A stretch of DNA of 64,000 bases, from assembly GCA_033391075.1 (NCBI GenBank), contig JAWPMV010000001.1:5642001-5706000 (forward strand), given 5' to 3'. The position numbers and the translations under genes were made by a program. Below, in pieces: positions 1 through 9,207 of this stretch. The notes under the pieces are model-generated. The model did no database searches and was not told the DNA's origin. It saw nothing but the letters and a program-made list of their open reading frames with translations. Positions within the stretch are counted from its first letter, which is position 1. The number at the start of each line of letters is the position of its first letter. The DNA comes from Bacteroidia bacterium. GTDB taxonomy: Bacteria; Bacteroidota; Bacteroidia; J057.

Positions 1-2981
1 GGTTCCAGAGAAATGTCATAATATTTCTTAGCAGCTTTTTTGGGGTGAGAATACCCCAGTTTCGCCTGTCCTAATAACTTTCCATCTATTGATCCTTGCC
101 TGACCTCTACAGAACCTGCATAATTATAGTCCGCATTGTATGCTGCTGCCAATTGAATGCTCTCCAGGTTTTTGAAACTTACGCCTTCAAACTTCAGAAA
201 AGTATTATGTGCAATAGAGCCGACGAGTCTTGCTCCCTGGCTATTCCATACTCCCAAATCTTCACTTTTTTCATCTGCATCTTCAGCTTCCAATTTCGGA
301 AGGGTAAAGATGATTTGCTGACTACTGGCGAGTGTACTTTGTGCTACTTTTTCATTTCCCTCATCCAGATAGGAAGCCATTAGTATGTACTTTCCTCCTG
401 CCTTATTTCCTTTATATTCTTTAAAAGAAAGGCTACCAGAAAGAGGCATTTTATTGTCGGCATCCTTTTCTTCCGGACGAAGCGAGAAGATATAGTCAAT
501 GATTTTACCAACCTCTTCGACCTCTAATTGGGGATGAGCCGCCATCATGGTTTCCCCCCAAATGCCTGAACTTCCTTTAATAACCCTCCCAATCAGGGTG
601 TTTTTATCCTCTCTTGTGTATTTAGAAGCAATATCCTCATAAGAAGGGCCATTTACTTTCAGCTTTTCAGCATGGCAGGCTTTACAGTCAGAGTTTTCGA
701 TCAATAATTTCCCCTCTGGTTGAGTAGTTTGTTGATGCCCTATGGTGGCCATGACAATATCTTCCCCTTCCGGCAGATAGGTGAAGCTTACCTTCACTTT
801 GTCAGGATCTATGCTTCCATCCTCGGTCGAACCATCTTCCCGGTCCTTGACAACTACCTTATAATCAATCTTTCGTCCATCCCAGTAAATATTATCCTCA
901 ACTTCCATTTCTATCCTTAATTCCGGCGCTTCATTTCCTACCAGAATTTTATGGGTGGTATTCGCATGTCCTCCATCCGGATCTTCAACTCTTAGCTTGA
1001 CTGTATAGATGCCTTCTTTTTGGAAGGTAAAGGAAGGATTTTCCTCTGTGGACTGCACCTCATCCGAATCGAAGGACCACTGATAGGCAAGTTTATCCCG
1101 ATCAAAATCAATAGAACTTTCAGCCGAAAACTGCACGCTCAATGGAAGAGCCCCGACTTCTTTATCTGCCTCAATTTTGGCTATAGGAGTTCGGTTTCCT
1201 TTGATGTAGCTGATTTGGCTTAAACGGGCATCCAGATTTTGGGAATTCCATTTTTGTCCGTACTCAAGCACATATAGGTTCCCATCAGAACCAAAGATCA
1301 TATCCATAGGATGTGAGAATTCTGTTTCCGGCATAAAAGCTTCAGCTTTTACATATTGATGATTTTCATCCATTGTTACCACATACACCCAGTCCCGCAT
1401 CCATTCATAGACAAAGAGCTTATCTTCGAAATAGTCCGGAAATCCTTCTGCATAATCAGCCGCATGAAAAACTGGCCCAGCCATGGGATTTACCCCTCCT
1501 TTGCCCAACCAGGGAAATTCATCGGAAGAGTCATATGAAAACCAGATCATAGATTCCTGTGCGGGAGGGAGTTCCTGAATTCCGGTATTATTGGGGGAGT
1601 CGTTGATGAGTTTTTGGGGATTAAATTTCTCCCCGGCGGTAGAACTGGCGAATTGATAATCATTATAGCGTTGATTATTGCCACGGGTGTAGGGCCAGCC
1701 CCAGAATCCGGCTGCTCTGGCCTGGTTAAATTCGCCCATGCCTTTGGGGCCTCTATCCGGATCGGTTTCTCCTGCATCTGGTCCTACATCTCCCCAATAT
1801 AAATATCCGGTTTTGCTATCGATAGAAGGACGGAAAGGATTTCTACATCCCATCACGAATATCTCCGGACGCGTATTGGGAGTTCCGGGGGCGAAAAGGT
1901 TACCTTCTGGAATAGAATAGCTACCATCATCTTCCGGTTTTATTCTAAGAATTTTTCCTCTCAGATCATTGGTATTGGCAGCTGACTTTTGTGCATCCCA
2001 AAGTGCTCTGCCCGCTCTTTCATCGATGGGGGCATAACCGGAGGATTCAAAAGGATTGGTATTATCTCCCAATCCAATATATAAGGTGCCATCCGGGCCA
2101 AATTCGAGTGCTCCTCCACTATGACAACATTTTCTGATAGTAGGAACCGAAATGAGCAGTTTTTCGGAGGAAGCATAAAGCGAATCATCGATCAGATCAA
2201 AGCGGGAAATATGCTGAATGGGCTCATCACCGGGTGCAGAATAAAAAAGATACACCCAATTGTTCTTTTCGTAGTTCGGATCAACTGCCAATCCTAATAA
2301 TCCATCCTCATTTCCATAAAAGATGGGCAAAGAGGCAATCTTTCTCGTCTGGCCTTCTTTGAAATCGTACAATTTCATATCCCCTCTTCTCTCAACAAAT
2401 AAAATTCCTCTACCTGGGAGTTCGTCGAGCTCCATGGGTTCGGTGAGGTTGAAATCCAGAATCTCTTTATGAAAGCGGCTTTCTTCGGGAACTTGCTGCG
2501 TGCTTGCCAATTGGTAGTTGAGTGGCTTCTCTCCAATAGCTGCAGTTAGTTTTTTCCCTAAAGCTTCCATTTCCGGCGAAAGCTGTGAGCTTTCCTTTTG
2601 CATATGATCCGCATACCATCTCCACTCATTTTCGACTTTGGGAGCCGCATTCATTCCTAATACACCGCCTCCTGCCTGGGCAAATCTTTCTACCTCTGCT
2701 CTTTGTACATCATTTAATACTTCTCCGCTGGTATGAAGAAATACAAGGGCCGAATAGGATTTGAGGGAATCTTCGGTGAATACATCTGCTTCTTCACGAA
2801 AATCAAGGAGCATTTCTTGTGCATCTGCCAGGTTTTTGATGGCAGTCCTAGCGGCATCCACTTCAACCGTCTTGCTTTCGCTTGCTTGAGAAAATAACAG
2901 GAGCTTTTGCGGTTTCTGTTCACAAGCCAGAAAAAAAGTACAAAAGAAAATTATCAGGAGGGGTTTTAACCGTTGATTCAT
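1..2981 (-). CDS. PQQ-type sugar dehydrogenase / PKD / cytochrome c multidomain lipoprotein (partial)
   Basis: Probable exported oxidoreductase that oxidises a sugar with a PQQ-type propeller and passes electrons to its own heme. It runs from the ATG at 2981 off the window edge, so the C-terminus is missing; about 993 codons are visible. Seen in order: lipoprotein signal with FLAC box (Cys20); residues ~25-125 resembling only the first half of a ThuA-like domain (AQAGGGVLGMNAAP); ~165-590 a soluble glucose/sorbosone dehydrogenase propeller (RKCCHSGGALEFGPDG, YIGLGDNTNP); ~605-700 a PKD domain; a c-type cytochrome with CKACH at 766-770; then the start of a jelly-roll, possibly CBM6-like. ThuA-GSDH-PKD-cytochrome fusions are known in Bacteroidetes and are usually annotated as PQQ-dependent sugar dehydrogenases. 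The shortened ThuA part is odd. Substrate unknown. Confidence 0.85.
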   Translation of the reverse strand, partial: MNQRLKPLLIIFFCTFFLACEQKPQKLLLFSQASESKTVEVDAARTAIKNLADAQEMLLDFREEADVFTEDSLKSYSALVFLHTSGEVLNDVQRAEVERFAQAGGGVLGMNAAPKVENEWRWYADHMQKESSQLSPEMEALGKKLTAAIGEKPLNYQLASTQQVPEESRFHKEILDFNLTEPMELDELPGRGILFVERRGDMKLYDFKEGQTRKIASLPIFYGNEDGLLGLAVDPNYEKNNWVYLFYSAPGDEPIQHISRFDLIDDSLYASSEKLLISVPTIRKCCHSGGALEFGPDGTLYIGLGDNTNPFESSGYAPIDERAGRALWDAQKSAANTNDLRGKILRIKPEDDGSYSIPEGNLFAPGTPNTRPEIFVMGCRNPFRPSIDSKTGYLYWGDVGPDAGETDPDRGPKGMGEFNQARAAGFWGWPYTRGNNQRYNDYQFASSTAGEKFNPQKLINDSPNNTGIQELPPAQESMIWFSYDSSDEFPWLGKGGVNPMAGPVFHAADYAEGFPDYFEDKLFVYEWMRDWVYVVTMDENHQYVKAEAFMPETEFSHPMDMIFGSDGNLYVLEYGQKWNSQNLDARLSQISYIKGNRTPIAKIEADKEVGALPLSVQFSAESSIDFDRDKLAYQWSFDSDEVQSTEENPSFTFQKEGIYTVKLRVEDPDGGHANTTHKILVGNEAPELRIEMEVEDNIYWDGRKIDYKVVVKDREDGSTEDGSIDPDKVKVSFTYLPEGEDIVMATIGHQQTTQPEGKLLIENSDCKACHAEKLKVNGPSYEDIASKYTREDKNTLIGRVIKGSSGIWGETMMAAHPQLEVEEVGKIIDYIFSLRPEEKDADNKMPLSGSLSFKEYKGNKAGGKYILMASYLDEGNEKVAQSTLASSQQIIFTLPKLEAEDADEKSEDLGVWNSQGARLVGSIAHNTFLKFEGVSFKNLESIQLAAAYNADYNYAGSVEVRQGSIDGKLLGQAKLGYSHPKKAAKKYYDISLE

Positions 2982-3120
2982 AGTAGTAGTATAGAGTATA
3001 TACTAATATGGCTAAAATTCTTCAATGACTGCTAAAAATACGGGCCTATTTATTTCAAAATTCGGTAGGCTCTGGCAGCATATTGTAGTAATTTTCGCAA
3101 AGCCCAATTAATGCTTTCCT

Positions 3121-4854
3121 ATGAGAACTTCTTTTACCCTTCTTTTGCTTGGTTTCTTTTCCCTTTCAATAGCCCAATCCAATAGAATTTTTCTGGATGA
3201 AGCCTATGAGGATTGGAACAATATCACAGAGCTTGTAAGTGATCCTATTGGGGATCAGGGAAGTTCGAACGTGGATTTTGGGAAGCTTTGGATGAGTAAT
3301 GATGATGAATTTCTCTTTTTCCGGATAGAAGTAGGGCCGGAAATCAATCTTCAGGATGGGAATGAAGTCAAACTTTATATAGATACGGATAATAACAGCA
3401 ATACGGGTCTATCCAGCGGAGGCATAGGAGCTGATTTGGTGTATCATTTTGGCGGGCGAAATGGAGATTTTTTCATCAACGGAAATGCTGTAAATATCGG
3501 ACATGCAGACATCTTTCTGGTTACTTCTCCAACCGTTACTTCCAGCCAATTTGAGATCGCAATTGCCAGAAATAAGCAGATACAGGGACAAAATCTTTTC
3601 AGTGGAAATGAGATCAAAGTCCTGTTTAAAAACAACATATTGGGAGCAGATCAAATACCCGATGCTTCCGGCGGACTCAGTTATACATTTTCTAGCGAAA
3701 ATCCCGACCCTTTGCCTGCCTATTCTATAGATAAAATGGATCCTGCTCATCTTCGGATTTTATCCTATAATGTATTGCGCGATGACCTGTTTGCTCAGGA
3801 TAAGCAGGTATATTATTCCCGCATTTTGCAAGCCATTGAACCGGATTTGATCGGCTTTCAGGAAATCTATCAAAACGGTTCTTCTCAAACCGCCTCCAAG
3901 GTGGCATCTTTTCTTTCCAATAGTCCCAGTCAATGGTATCATGCAAAAGTAGATCCGGATGTAATTGCCCTTAGTCGTTACCCCATTATTTCCAGCTATA
4001 GCATTGCACCGGGAGGAAATGGCGCATTTTTGATTGATATGGATCCTTTCGAGCTTCTTTTAATTGTGGCTCATCCTCCTTGTTGTGGCAATGACAATGG
4101 TAGACAAGCAGAAATAGATGGAATTATGGCCTTTATCCGGGATGCAAAAAACGGAACGGGTCCCATAAGCCTGGCGAACAATAGTCCGATCATTATAGCT
4201 GGAGATATGAATCTGGTGGGATTGAATGAACAACTAGAAACCTTATTAACAGGTGATATTTCTAATCAGGCAGTTTACGGAAATGATTTCGATCCGGATT
4301 GGGACAACTCTCCTCTTGAAGATGCGAAACCTCCCATTACCGATCTACCACTTAGCATGACCTGGTACAATGAAGGTAGTTCCTTTAGTCCGGGCAGATT
4401 GGATTATATCGTGTATTCGGGTTCGGTGATCAATCTGGAGAATAGTTATACCCTTTTTACTCCCGCTTTGAGCCAAGCAGATTTGAATACCTACAACCTT
4501 CAGGCAGATGATGTAGTCAGGGCTTCCGACCACTTACCCTTGGTAGCTGATTTTCAATTGGGAAATAGCACCTCCATTGATCCCTCCTCCGGCAATTCCT
4601 TCAAGCTCAAAATCACGCCTAATCCTGTAAAAGGGACTGCGCGAATCACTTACTCCCTTCCCCAAAGTTCCAGGGTCCAACTGAAGATATTCAATAGCAT
4701 AGGGCAGGAGATTATGATATTGGAGGATCGTGCGTTGGGGATAGGGGAATACTCAACTAAATTGAGGAAAGGTCGCCTTCCAGCCGGGAGTTATTATTGC
4801 CAACTGATTACGGATTATGGAGTTGCTGTTGAAAAATTGGTGGTGCCTGAGTGA
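3121..4854 (+). CDS. Secreted endonuclease/exonuclease/phosphatase-family protein with T9SS sorting domain
   Basis: Secreted phosphoesterase of the EEP (DNase I-like) superfamily. Residues 1-19 are a Sec signal peptide. Residues ~20-195 form a beta-rich domain with a calcium-site-like segment (DTDNNSNTG). The EEP domain runs ~211-480 with its metal and catalytic motifs: SYN at 215-217, FQE with Glu248, GDMN at 361-364, RLDY at 426-429 and SDH at 469-471, so it should be active. Residues ~495-577 are a type A type-IX-secretion C-terminal domain (ITPNPVKG, then GxY-rich strands), so the protein is probably exported through the outer membrane. Substrate (DNA, phosphoinositide or other) cannot be told. 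It lies 62 bp upstream of a chitinase-like gene on the same strand and may be co-transcribed with it. Confidence 0.85.
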   Translation: MRTSFTLLLLGFFSLSIAQSNRIFLDEAYEDWNNITELVSDPIGDQGSSNVDFGKLWMSNDDEFLFFRIEVGPEINLQDGNEVKLYIDTDNNSNTGLSSGGIGADLVYHFGGRNGDFFINGNAVNIGHADIFLVTSPTVTSSQFEIAIARNKQIQGQNLFSGNEIKVLFKNNILGADQIPDASGGLSYTFSSENPDPLPAYSIDKMDPAHLRILSYNVLRDDLFAQDKQVYYSRILQAIEPDLIGFQEIYQNGSSQTASKVASFLSNSPSQWYHAKVDPDVIALSRYPIISSYSIAPGGNGAFLIDMDPFELLLIVAHPPCCGNDNGRQAEIDGIMAFIRDAKNGTGPISLANNSPIIIAGDMNLVGLNEQLETLLTGDISNQAVYGNDFDPDWDNSPLEDAKPPITDLPLSMTWYNEGSSFSPGRLDYIVYSGSVINLENSYTLFTPALSQADLNTYNLQADDVVRASDHLPLVADFQLGNSTSIDPSSGNSFKLKITPNPVKGTARITYSLPQSSRVQLKIFNSIGQEIMILEDRALGIGEYSTKLRKGRLPAGSYYCQLITDYGVAVEKLVVPE

Positions 4855-4915
4855 TTTATATGATTCTACGGCTTAGTCAGGTGATCCAAATGACTATATT
4901 AGGAGTAAAAATGCT

Positions 4916-6037
4916 ATGAAACTCCTGCATCCAGCTTTATTTCCTTTGACTTTGAGTCTGTTGATGAGTCTCCCAGGCTGTCAGGATGCTCCTACTCAAG
5001 TCACCGATGCTTCGGATGAGCTTAGTGTGATTGCTTATTATGCTGGAAATCCTCAGAAAGCAAATCAGTTTCCGGTTGAAAAATTGGATCAGATTATTCA
5101 CAGCTTTTTACATTTAGAAGGAAACAGATTGGTTCTTGAAGATGCGAACGACAGCATAGGAATCGCCAATCTGGTTGGCCTAAAAAAACGTAATCCCAAA
5201 CTAAAAGTCCTGATTTCTTTGGGAGGCTGGGGCGGATGCGAGAGCTGTTCGGAGGTATTTTCAGAGGCATCAGCCCGGGAAGAATTTGCCCAGTCAGTTC
5301 TGGATATTCTTACTCAGTTTGATGCGGACGGGATAGATCTTGATTGGGAATATCCCGGTATATCGGGTTATCCCGGACATGCGTTCAAAGCAGAAGACAA
5401 GCAAAATTTCACCTTTCTGGTGGAAGCATTGAGAAATAAACTGGGAGACTCATATATCATCAGTTTTGCTGCAGGAGGATTTGATGCATTTTTCACCAAA
5501 TCTGTCGAATGGGAAAAAGTTATGCCGCTTTTGGATGGAGTAAATATCATGACCTATGATCTCGTTAGCGGGGGCAGCCCCCGAACGGGTCATCATAGCG
5601 CGCTATACTCCACAAAAGAGCAAAGCCGATCCACGGATTATGCCGTCAACTTTCTGGATTCTTTGGGGGTTCCCAGAGAAAAAATGGTCATAGGTGCTGC
5701 TTTTTATGCTCGGGTTTGGGAAGAGGTGGAAAATATTAAGCAGGGCTTATATCAGGGAGGTAAATTCAAAGAATCCGTAACCTATCGGCGTTTGGATGAA
5801 TATTTTGAAACAAATCCCGGATTTGAACTATACTGGGATGAAGAAGCTCAGGCTCCCTATGCTTATAATGCAGATAGTATGTGGTTTGCCACTTTTGACG
5901 ATTCCCTTTCTGTAGCACGAAAAGCTCAATATGCTCAAGAAAAGAAACTGGGAGGCATCATGTTCTGGCAATTGGCGGGAGATAAAACAAGCAAAGGTTT
6001 ATTGGATGTGATAGATAAAACAAAGCGGGAATTCTAA
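4916..6037 (+). CDS. GH18 chitinase-family lipoprotein
   Basis: Glycoside hydrolase family 18 enzyme, expected to cleave beta-1,4-GlcNAc polymers by substrate-assisted catalysis. Residues 1-22 are a lipoprotein signal with box LPGC (Cys22), so it is membrane anchored. The barrel covers ~34-370: SLGGWGG at 101-107, the DxxDxDxE signature DADGIDLDWE at 136-145 with catalytic Glu145, MTYDLVSG on strand 6 and a terminal GGIMFWQLAGD. All catalytic residues are present. The length of 373 residues fits a single catalytic domain without a binding module. An ATG at 4911 is out of frame; the ATG at 4916 gives the signal peptide. Chitinase or endo-beta-N-acetylglucosaminidase specificity cannot be separated by eye. 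Confidence 0.88.
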   Translation: MKLLHPALFPLTLSLLMSLPGCQDAPTQVTDASDELSVIAYYAGNPQKANQFPVEKLDQIIHSFLHLEGNRLVLEDANDSIGIANLVGLKKRNPKLKVLISLGGWGGCESCSEVFSEASAREEFAQSVLDILTQFDADGIDLDWEYPGISGYPGHAFKAEDKQNFTFLVEALRNKLGDSYIISFAAGGFDAFFTKSVEWEKVMPLLDGVNIMTYDLVSGGSPRTGHHSALYSTKEQSRSTDYAVNFLDSLGVPREKMVIGAAFYARVWEEVENIKQGLYQGGKFKESVTYRRLDEYFETNPGFELYWDEEAQAPYAYNADSMWFATFDDSLSVARKAQYAQEKKLGGIMFWQLAGDKTSKGLLDVIDKTKREF

Positions 6038-6187
6038 GAAAATCATTCTTGCCAAAACTTCTATAGCGAATTTTGGTAAGGGTGGCTAAGGTGAAAAGTA
6101 AAGCTCCTGCTCGCGGATGCTTGCAGGAGGCTGTATATTACTTAGTAAAATGTGTATTAGCTTCTCTCTCAGATTATGTTATCTGGT

Positions 6188-7138
6188 TTAGTCCTTGATT
6201 TGGCCCCATTTGGGATCTGTATCCCAACCTGGTCCAGAGGTAAGTTGAATTTGTGCCTTCCCATCTCTTTTCATAACGTATATATCGAAATTCCCTGCCC
6301 GATCACTTGTAAAGGCAATACGGTTCCCACTGGGGGACCAGCTAGGATAAAACTCAACTCCCGGGGTATTGGTAAGGCGTGTCTGGCCGGAACCATCCGC
6401 ATTCATCACGTAAATTTCATTGTTGCCATCTCGATTGCTAACGAAAGCTATCCGATTGCCTTTAGGCGACCAGGAGGCATTCCCATCATAAGAAGAATTG
6501 TCTGTAAGCTTAGTCAGGTTAGCTCCATTAGCATCCATCACATAAACTTCTCCATCTCCATCTCTATCGCTGTCAAAGATAACTTTGCTTCCATCAGGAG
6601 ACCAGGAGGGGAATTGATCATTTGCCGGGTTGTTGCTAATATTGGTTTGAGCCGTACCGTTGATATTCATTCGATAAATCTCATTATTTCCATCTCGATC
6701 GCTAATAAAAACTATTTGCGAATTATCGGGAGAAAGCTCTGAGAAACGGTCTCCTGCTCCATTATTGGAAAGATTAGTTGCTCCACTTCCATCAGTATTC
6801 ATCAAGTAGATTTCCTGATTAAAGTCAGGTGCGCGATCCGAGGTAAAAGTGATGAGTTGGCCATCAGATGACAGTTTTGGCCAACCATTATAGAAAGGGG
6901 CTTCCGTAATTTGAGTTTCCTGTGTACCGTTTGATTTAATCAGGTAGACTTCAAATCTTCCCGTACGGTCACTAACAAAACTGATTACCTGCCCTTCAGG
7001 AACTACAGGATTAAGAACTTTTGCAGAAGCAACATTTGGGCCTTGCATCACTTCTGAAGACAGTAATGAATCGTTCGAACAACTCATCAAAAAAAGAAAT
7101 AAGCATAAAATTGATACTGAAATAGATAGATCTCTCAT
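6188..7138 (-). CDS. TolB-like PD40 beta-propeller lipoprotein
   Basis: Lipoprotein (box LMSC near residue 20) built of six to seven PD40/TolB-type blades. Blades repeat the pattern SPDGSxIxFxSDRDGxxEIYxMNxDG about every 43 residues from ~55 to 310; the last blades are the most regular. PD40 propellers are binding scaffolds found in TolB, oligopeptidases and many Bacteroidetes surface proteins. No catalytic domain is attached here, so the likely role is ligand or protein binding at the cell envelope. It is convergent with the chitinase gene at 4916-6037 and separated from it by ~150 bp. The opposite strand shows a long open frame, which is a by-product of the repeats. Confidence 0.8.
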   Translation of the reverse strand: MRDLSISVSILCLFLFLMSCSNDSLLSSEVMQGPNVASAKVLNPVVPEGQVISFVSDRTGRFEVYLIKSNGTQETQITEAPFYNGWPKLSSDGQLITFTSDRAPDFNQEIYLMNTDGSGATNLSNNGAGDRFSELSPDNSQIVFISDRDGNNEIYRMNINGTAQTNISNNPANDQFPSWSPDGSKVIFDSDRDGDGEVYVMDANGANLTKLTDNSSYDGNASWSPKGNRIAFVSNRDGNNEIYVMNADGSGQTRLTNTPGVEFYPSWSPSGNRIAFTSDRAGNFDIYVMKRDGKAQIQLTSGPGWDTDPKWGQIKD

Positions 7139-7321
7139 ATTCTAAGATTTTAAATATTAGGTCGTTAATGGCTAAAACAGGTGAGAGAAGAAGTCAGGAA
7201 TACGTCATGGAACTAGGTTTAAATGGTAGGTCCTCAAATTAAGGCATACCGTCTCGTAAAAAGTTAATATAAATATTTTAGTTGAAGGAGCAGCTACTCT
7301 AGGCAAGAAAGATGATTTTAA

Positions 7322-7400
7322 AGCCTGAGTTATAGCCGAATATACGATTGGGATTTTTCTCTTGTCTTGGGGGGAACAGAGGAGACAAATTGGAGCTATT
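7322..7400. repeat. Fic-associated hairpin repeat, copy H1
   Basis: Degenerate copy of a repeat found four times near fic genes. A lead-in resembling TTATAGnCGAATATAC is followed by a TTGTCTT ... GAGACAA inverted pair (about 7360-7388). It sits just downstream of broken fic copy 1 and may be a former terminator. The rest of 7139-7409 shows nothing else. Confidence 0.55.
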
Positions 7401-7409
7401 AAGCTAGTC

Positions 7410-7843
7410 TTAAGGATTAGGTAGAACTAGCAGAGAAACGAGAGGTTCATTAACGTAGTAATTGCTTTTACCAAGTTTTGCCTTTAATAGTAATCCATCC
7501 TTGGCCAAAGTATTAAGATAATTTGCTGCGGTAATTCTGCTTACCCCTGACTCTGCTTCTACAAATTCAATTTTAGTATAGGGGTGTTCGAATAAGTTAT
7601 TCAAGAGTCCATGACTATAAGGTTTATAATTTGAATTTTGTAGTTCTGCATGAGATCCCTAATTGTTTTAATCAATTCCATGCTTTGAAGAGAGGGTGTA
7701 TTTAATAAAATGTTTTGGTTTGGAATGCTTTGAACAATTCCTTTTAGTTCAGCCAAAACCCTATGCGCAGCAGCTAAAGCTTTAAGTACCTTCCTTGTTT
7801 CAATTTCTTCTTGACAGAGCAATAAACCCGCTTGCCAATTTAT
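7410..7843 (-). pseudogene. Broken fic copy 1 (internal deletion, frameshift, lost start)
   Basis: Remnant of a gene paralogous to the intact fic at 9208-10281. The N-terminal ~50 residues (NWQAG..., EIETRKVLKALAAAHR, KGIVQSIPNQNILLNT) join directly to the C-terminal helix and winged-helix part (SMELIKTIRDLMQ, then NNLFEHPYTKIEF to the end). About 210 residues, including the whole catalytic HPFxDGNGR region, are deleted. The junction falls at a short homology (TTGTAGA-like) present at both ends in the intact copy, suggesting slippage or recombination. The initiator ATG is ATA (7841-7843), and a frameshift near 7620 separates the two halves. No function is expected. Confidence 0.8.
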
Positions 7844-7923
7844 TCTTCTTTCTTATACTAATAGAAATAAAGTACTGTTTATAAACAGTGCTAGTATCTT
7901 TGATGCAAAGGATGAAGGAATTC

Positions 7924-8778
7924 TTAGTGATCAAAAATATCCTCCGAAAAACTTTCTGGTCCTACAAATTTCCTCAAATACACCTTATTCTCTTTTTTTC
8001 TGGACATCATTCGTTCTCTTAGTCCCTCAATTTGAAACTGGCTTTCATGGCACATCATAGCAGAAATAGCGGTTTCGAAGTCTTCATCCGTATAGGAAAT
8101 CTGAGTTCTCATATAATCATCATATACTCCTCTAAGTTTTTTGGATTCTTCATCTTGAATTTTACTGCTCGGACTTCCATAGAAAAACAAGGATTGTGGT
8201 TTCTCCCATTTTTGGGAAAGGAACACACTCGTTACTGTTGCGCCAATTAAGCGATGATCCATGTGATTTGATCCTCCATCAGGCCCCCAGCTAATAAGCA
8301 CGTCAGGTTTTAAATCCTTAATTAGTTGATGTACTTCAAGAATAAGTTTCTTTGCATGGGGCATGTGTCCATCATAGCCCTCGGCTGCTTTAAGTTGGTC
8401 ATGATAATCCAGGTGAATTAATTCAACGCCCAATTTTTCAGCCGAACACTTCATTTCTTCCTTTCGGATAGCAACCAGACCCTCTCCTGCCTCTAAACCA
8501 GAAAAGTCATTTACGCCCAATCTCCCATCCGTAGCGATCAGCAGATATACCTTTACCCCTTCTCTGACATAGCGAGCCAAGATAGGAGCAATAGTGGATT
8601 CGTCATCTGGATGGGCAAAAATCGCCATTATTACTTTGCCCTTAAGATCAGTGGAAGGATTTGAACCTTGGCTTTTGTCGCTAGGAGACTGACAAGCCGT
8701 TAACAGAAGCAGCAAGAGAGAAAAGATGCTGATACTTTGGAGCTTGTGAAGTCCCTGGAGTTTGGAGAAAAGTAGCAT
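7924..8778 (-). CDS. PIG-L/LmbE-family zinc deacetylase lipoprotein
   Basis: Member of the PIG-L (N-acetylglucosaminyl-phosphatidylinositol de-N-acetylase / LmbE) family, which uses zinc to remove acetyl groups from GlcNAc-type conjugates. The lipoprotein signal ends at LTAC (Cys29). The metal and catalytic motif AHPDDE is at 55-60, and the second zinc-ligand motif HMDHR is at 172-176, so the active site looks intact. It is ~284 residues, normal for the family. It stands alone between two fic-derived regions, and the fic fragments on both sides suggest the surrounding DNA has been rearranged. The substrate is unknown; exported PIG-L proteins in Bacteroidetes often sit in glycan-degradation settings. 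Confidence 0.85.
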   Translation of the reverse strand: MLLFSKLQGLHKLQSISIFSLLLLLLTACQSPSDKSQGSNPSTDLKGKVIMAIFAHPDDESTIAPILARYVREGVKVYLLIATDGRLGVNDFSGLEAGEGLVAIRKEEMKCSAEKLGVELIHLDYHDQLKAAEGYDGHMPHAKKLILEVHQLIKDLKPDVLISWGPDGGSNHMDHRLIGATVTSVFLSQKWEKPQSLFFYGSPSSKIQDEESKKLRGVYDDYMRTQISYTDEDFETAISAMMCHESQFQIEGLRERMMSRKKENKVYLRKFVGPESFSEDIFDH

Positions 8779-8794
8779 AGCCGATTTAATAATA

Positions 8795-8864
8795 TAGAGC
8801 TTGTTTTATAGGTGAATATACAGATTGGATTTGTTTCTTGTCTTGGGGGGAACAGGGGAGACAA
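8795..8864. repeat. Fic-associated hairpin repeat, copy H2
   Basis: Second copy of the repeat: TTATAGGTGAATATAC lead-in, then TTGTCTT ... GAGACAA inverted pair at ~8838-8864. It is immediately downstream (minus strand) of broken fic copy 2, the same arrangement as H1 and the intact fic. Confidence 0.6.
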
Positions 8865-8924
8865 ATTGGGGATTGTTTGGACGATCCCATTTTCATAGGG
8901 CAATACACCCGCTTGCCAATCCAT
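8865..8924 (-). pseudogene. Broken fic copy 2 (short N-terminal fragment)
   Basis: A 20-codon scrap with the fic start: MDWQAGVLPYE followed directly by GIVQTIPN. This equals residues 1-11 and 35-42 of the intact Fic protein at 9208-10281, with the ~23 residues between them deleted. After this the frame runs into the hairpin repeat. It retains an ATG (8924) but encodes no domain. The rest of 8925-9207 holds no gene I can support; a tRNA-end-like element and hairpin H3 lie at 9091-9196. Confidence 0.65.
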
Positions 8925-9090
8925 TTTTATGGAAATTAGGCTTTGCCGATTGTGTTACTATTGCTTACAAAGCTCTAATCGAACCATATCTCGTTTGCCA
9001 GGAATTCCATGTTCTAAAGACCTAAAAAACAACAGGCTAAATCATTGACCAACAGCCCATTAAAAGCCTACTTCAAGTAATGAGACTTAT

Positions 9091-9196
9091 AAAGAGAGTG
9101 GGGGATTACCAGAGTGATCCTGAAGGGAGGTGAGGTACAACTAGAATTTGTCTCTTGTCGCGCGAGTGAGATAATGCGACAAATTTGCGACAGAGA
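9091..9196. repeat. GAGAGTG-GGGATT element plus Fic-associated hairpin copy H3
   Basis: 9091-9140 is similar to 10459-10506: both have AGAGAGTG(G)GGGATTA, a GATCC-containing pairing segment and GGGAGGTGAGG(C/T)ACAA. Hairpin H3 follows at ~9152-9190 with arms TTGTCGC / GCGACAA, where the other copies have TTGTCT(C) / GAGACAA. The sequence change is matched on both arms. It lies just downstream of the fic stop codon, so it could act as its terminator. Confidence 0.55.
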
Positions 9197-9207
9197 ATAG
9201 CCTGCGC

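Noticed and set aside
6176-6742. 188-codon open frame on the plus strand
   Set aside because: Antisense to the PD40 propeller; its apparent repeats are the reverse of the blades.
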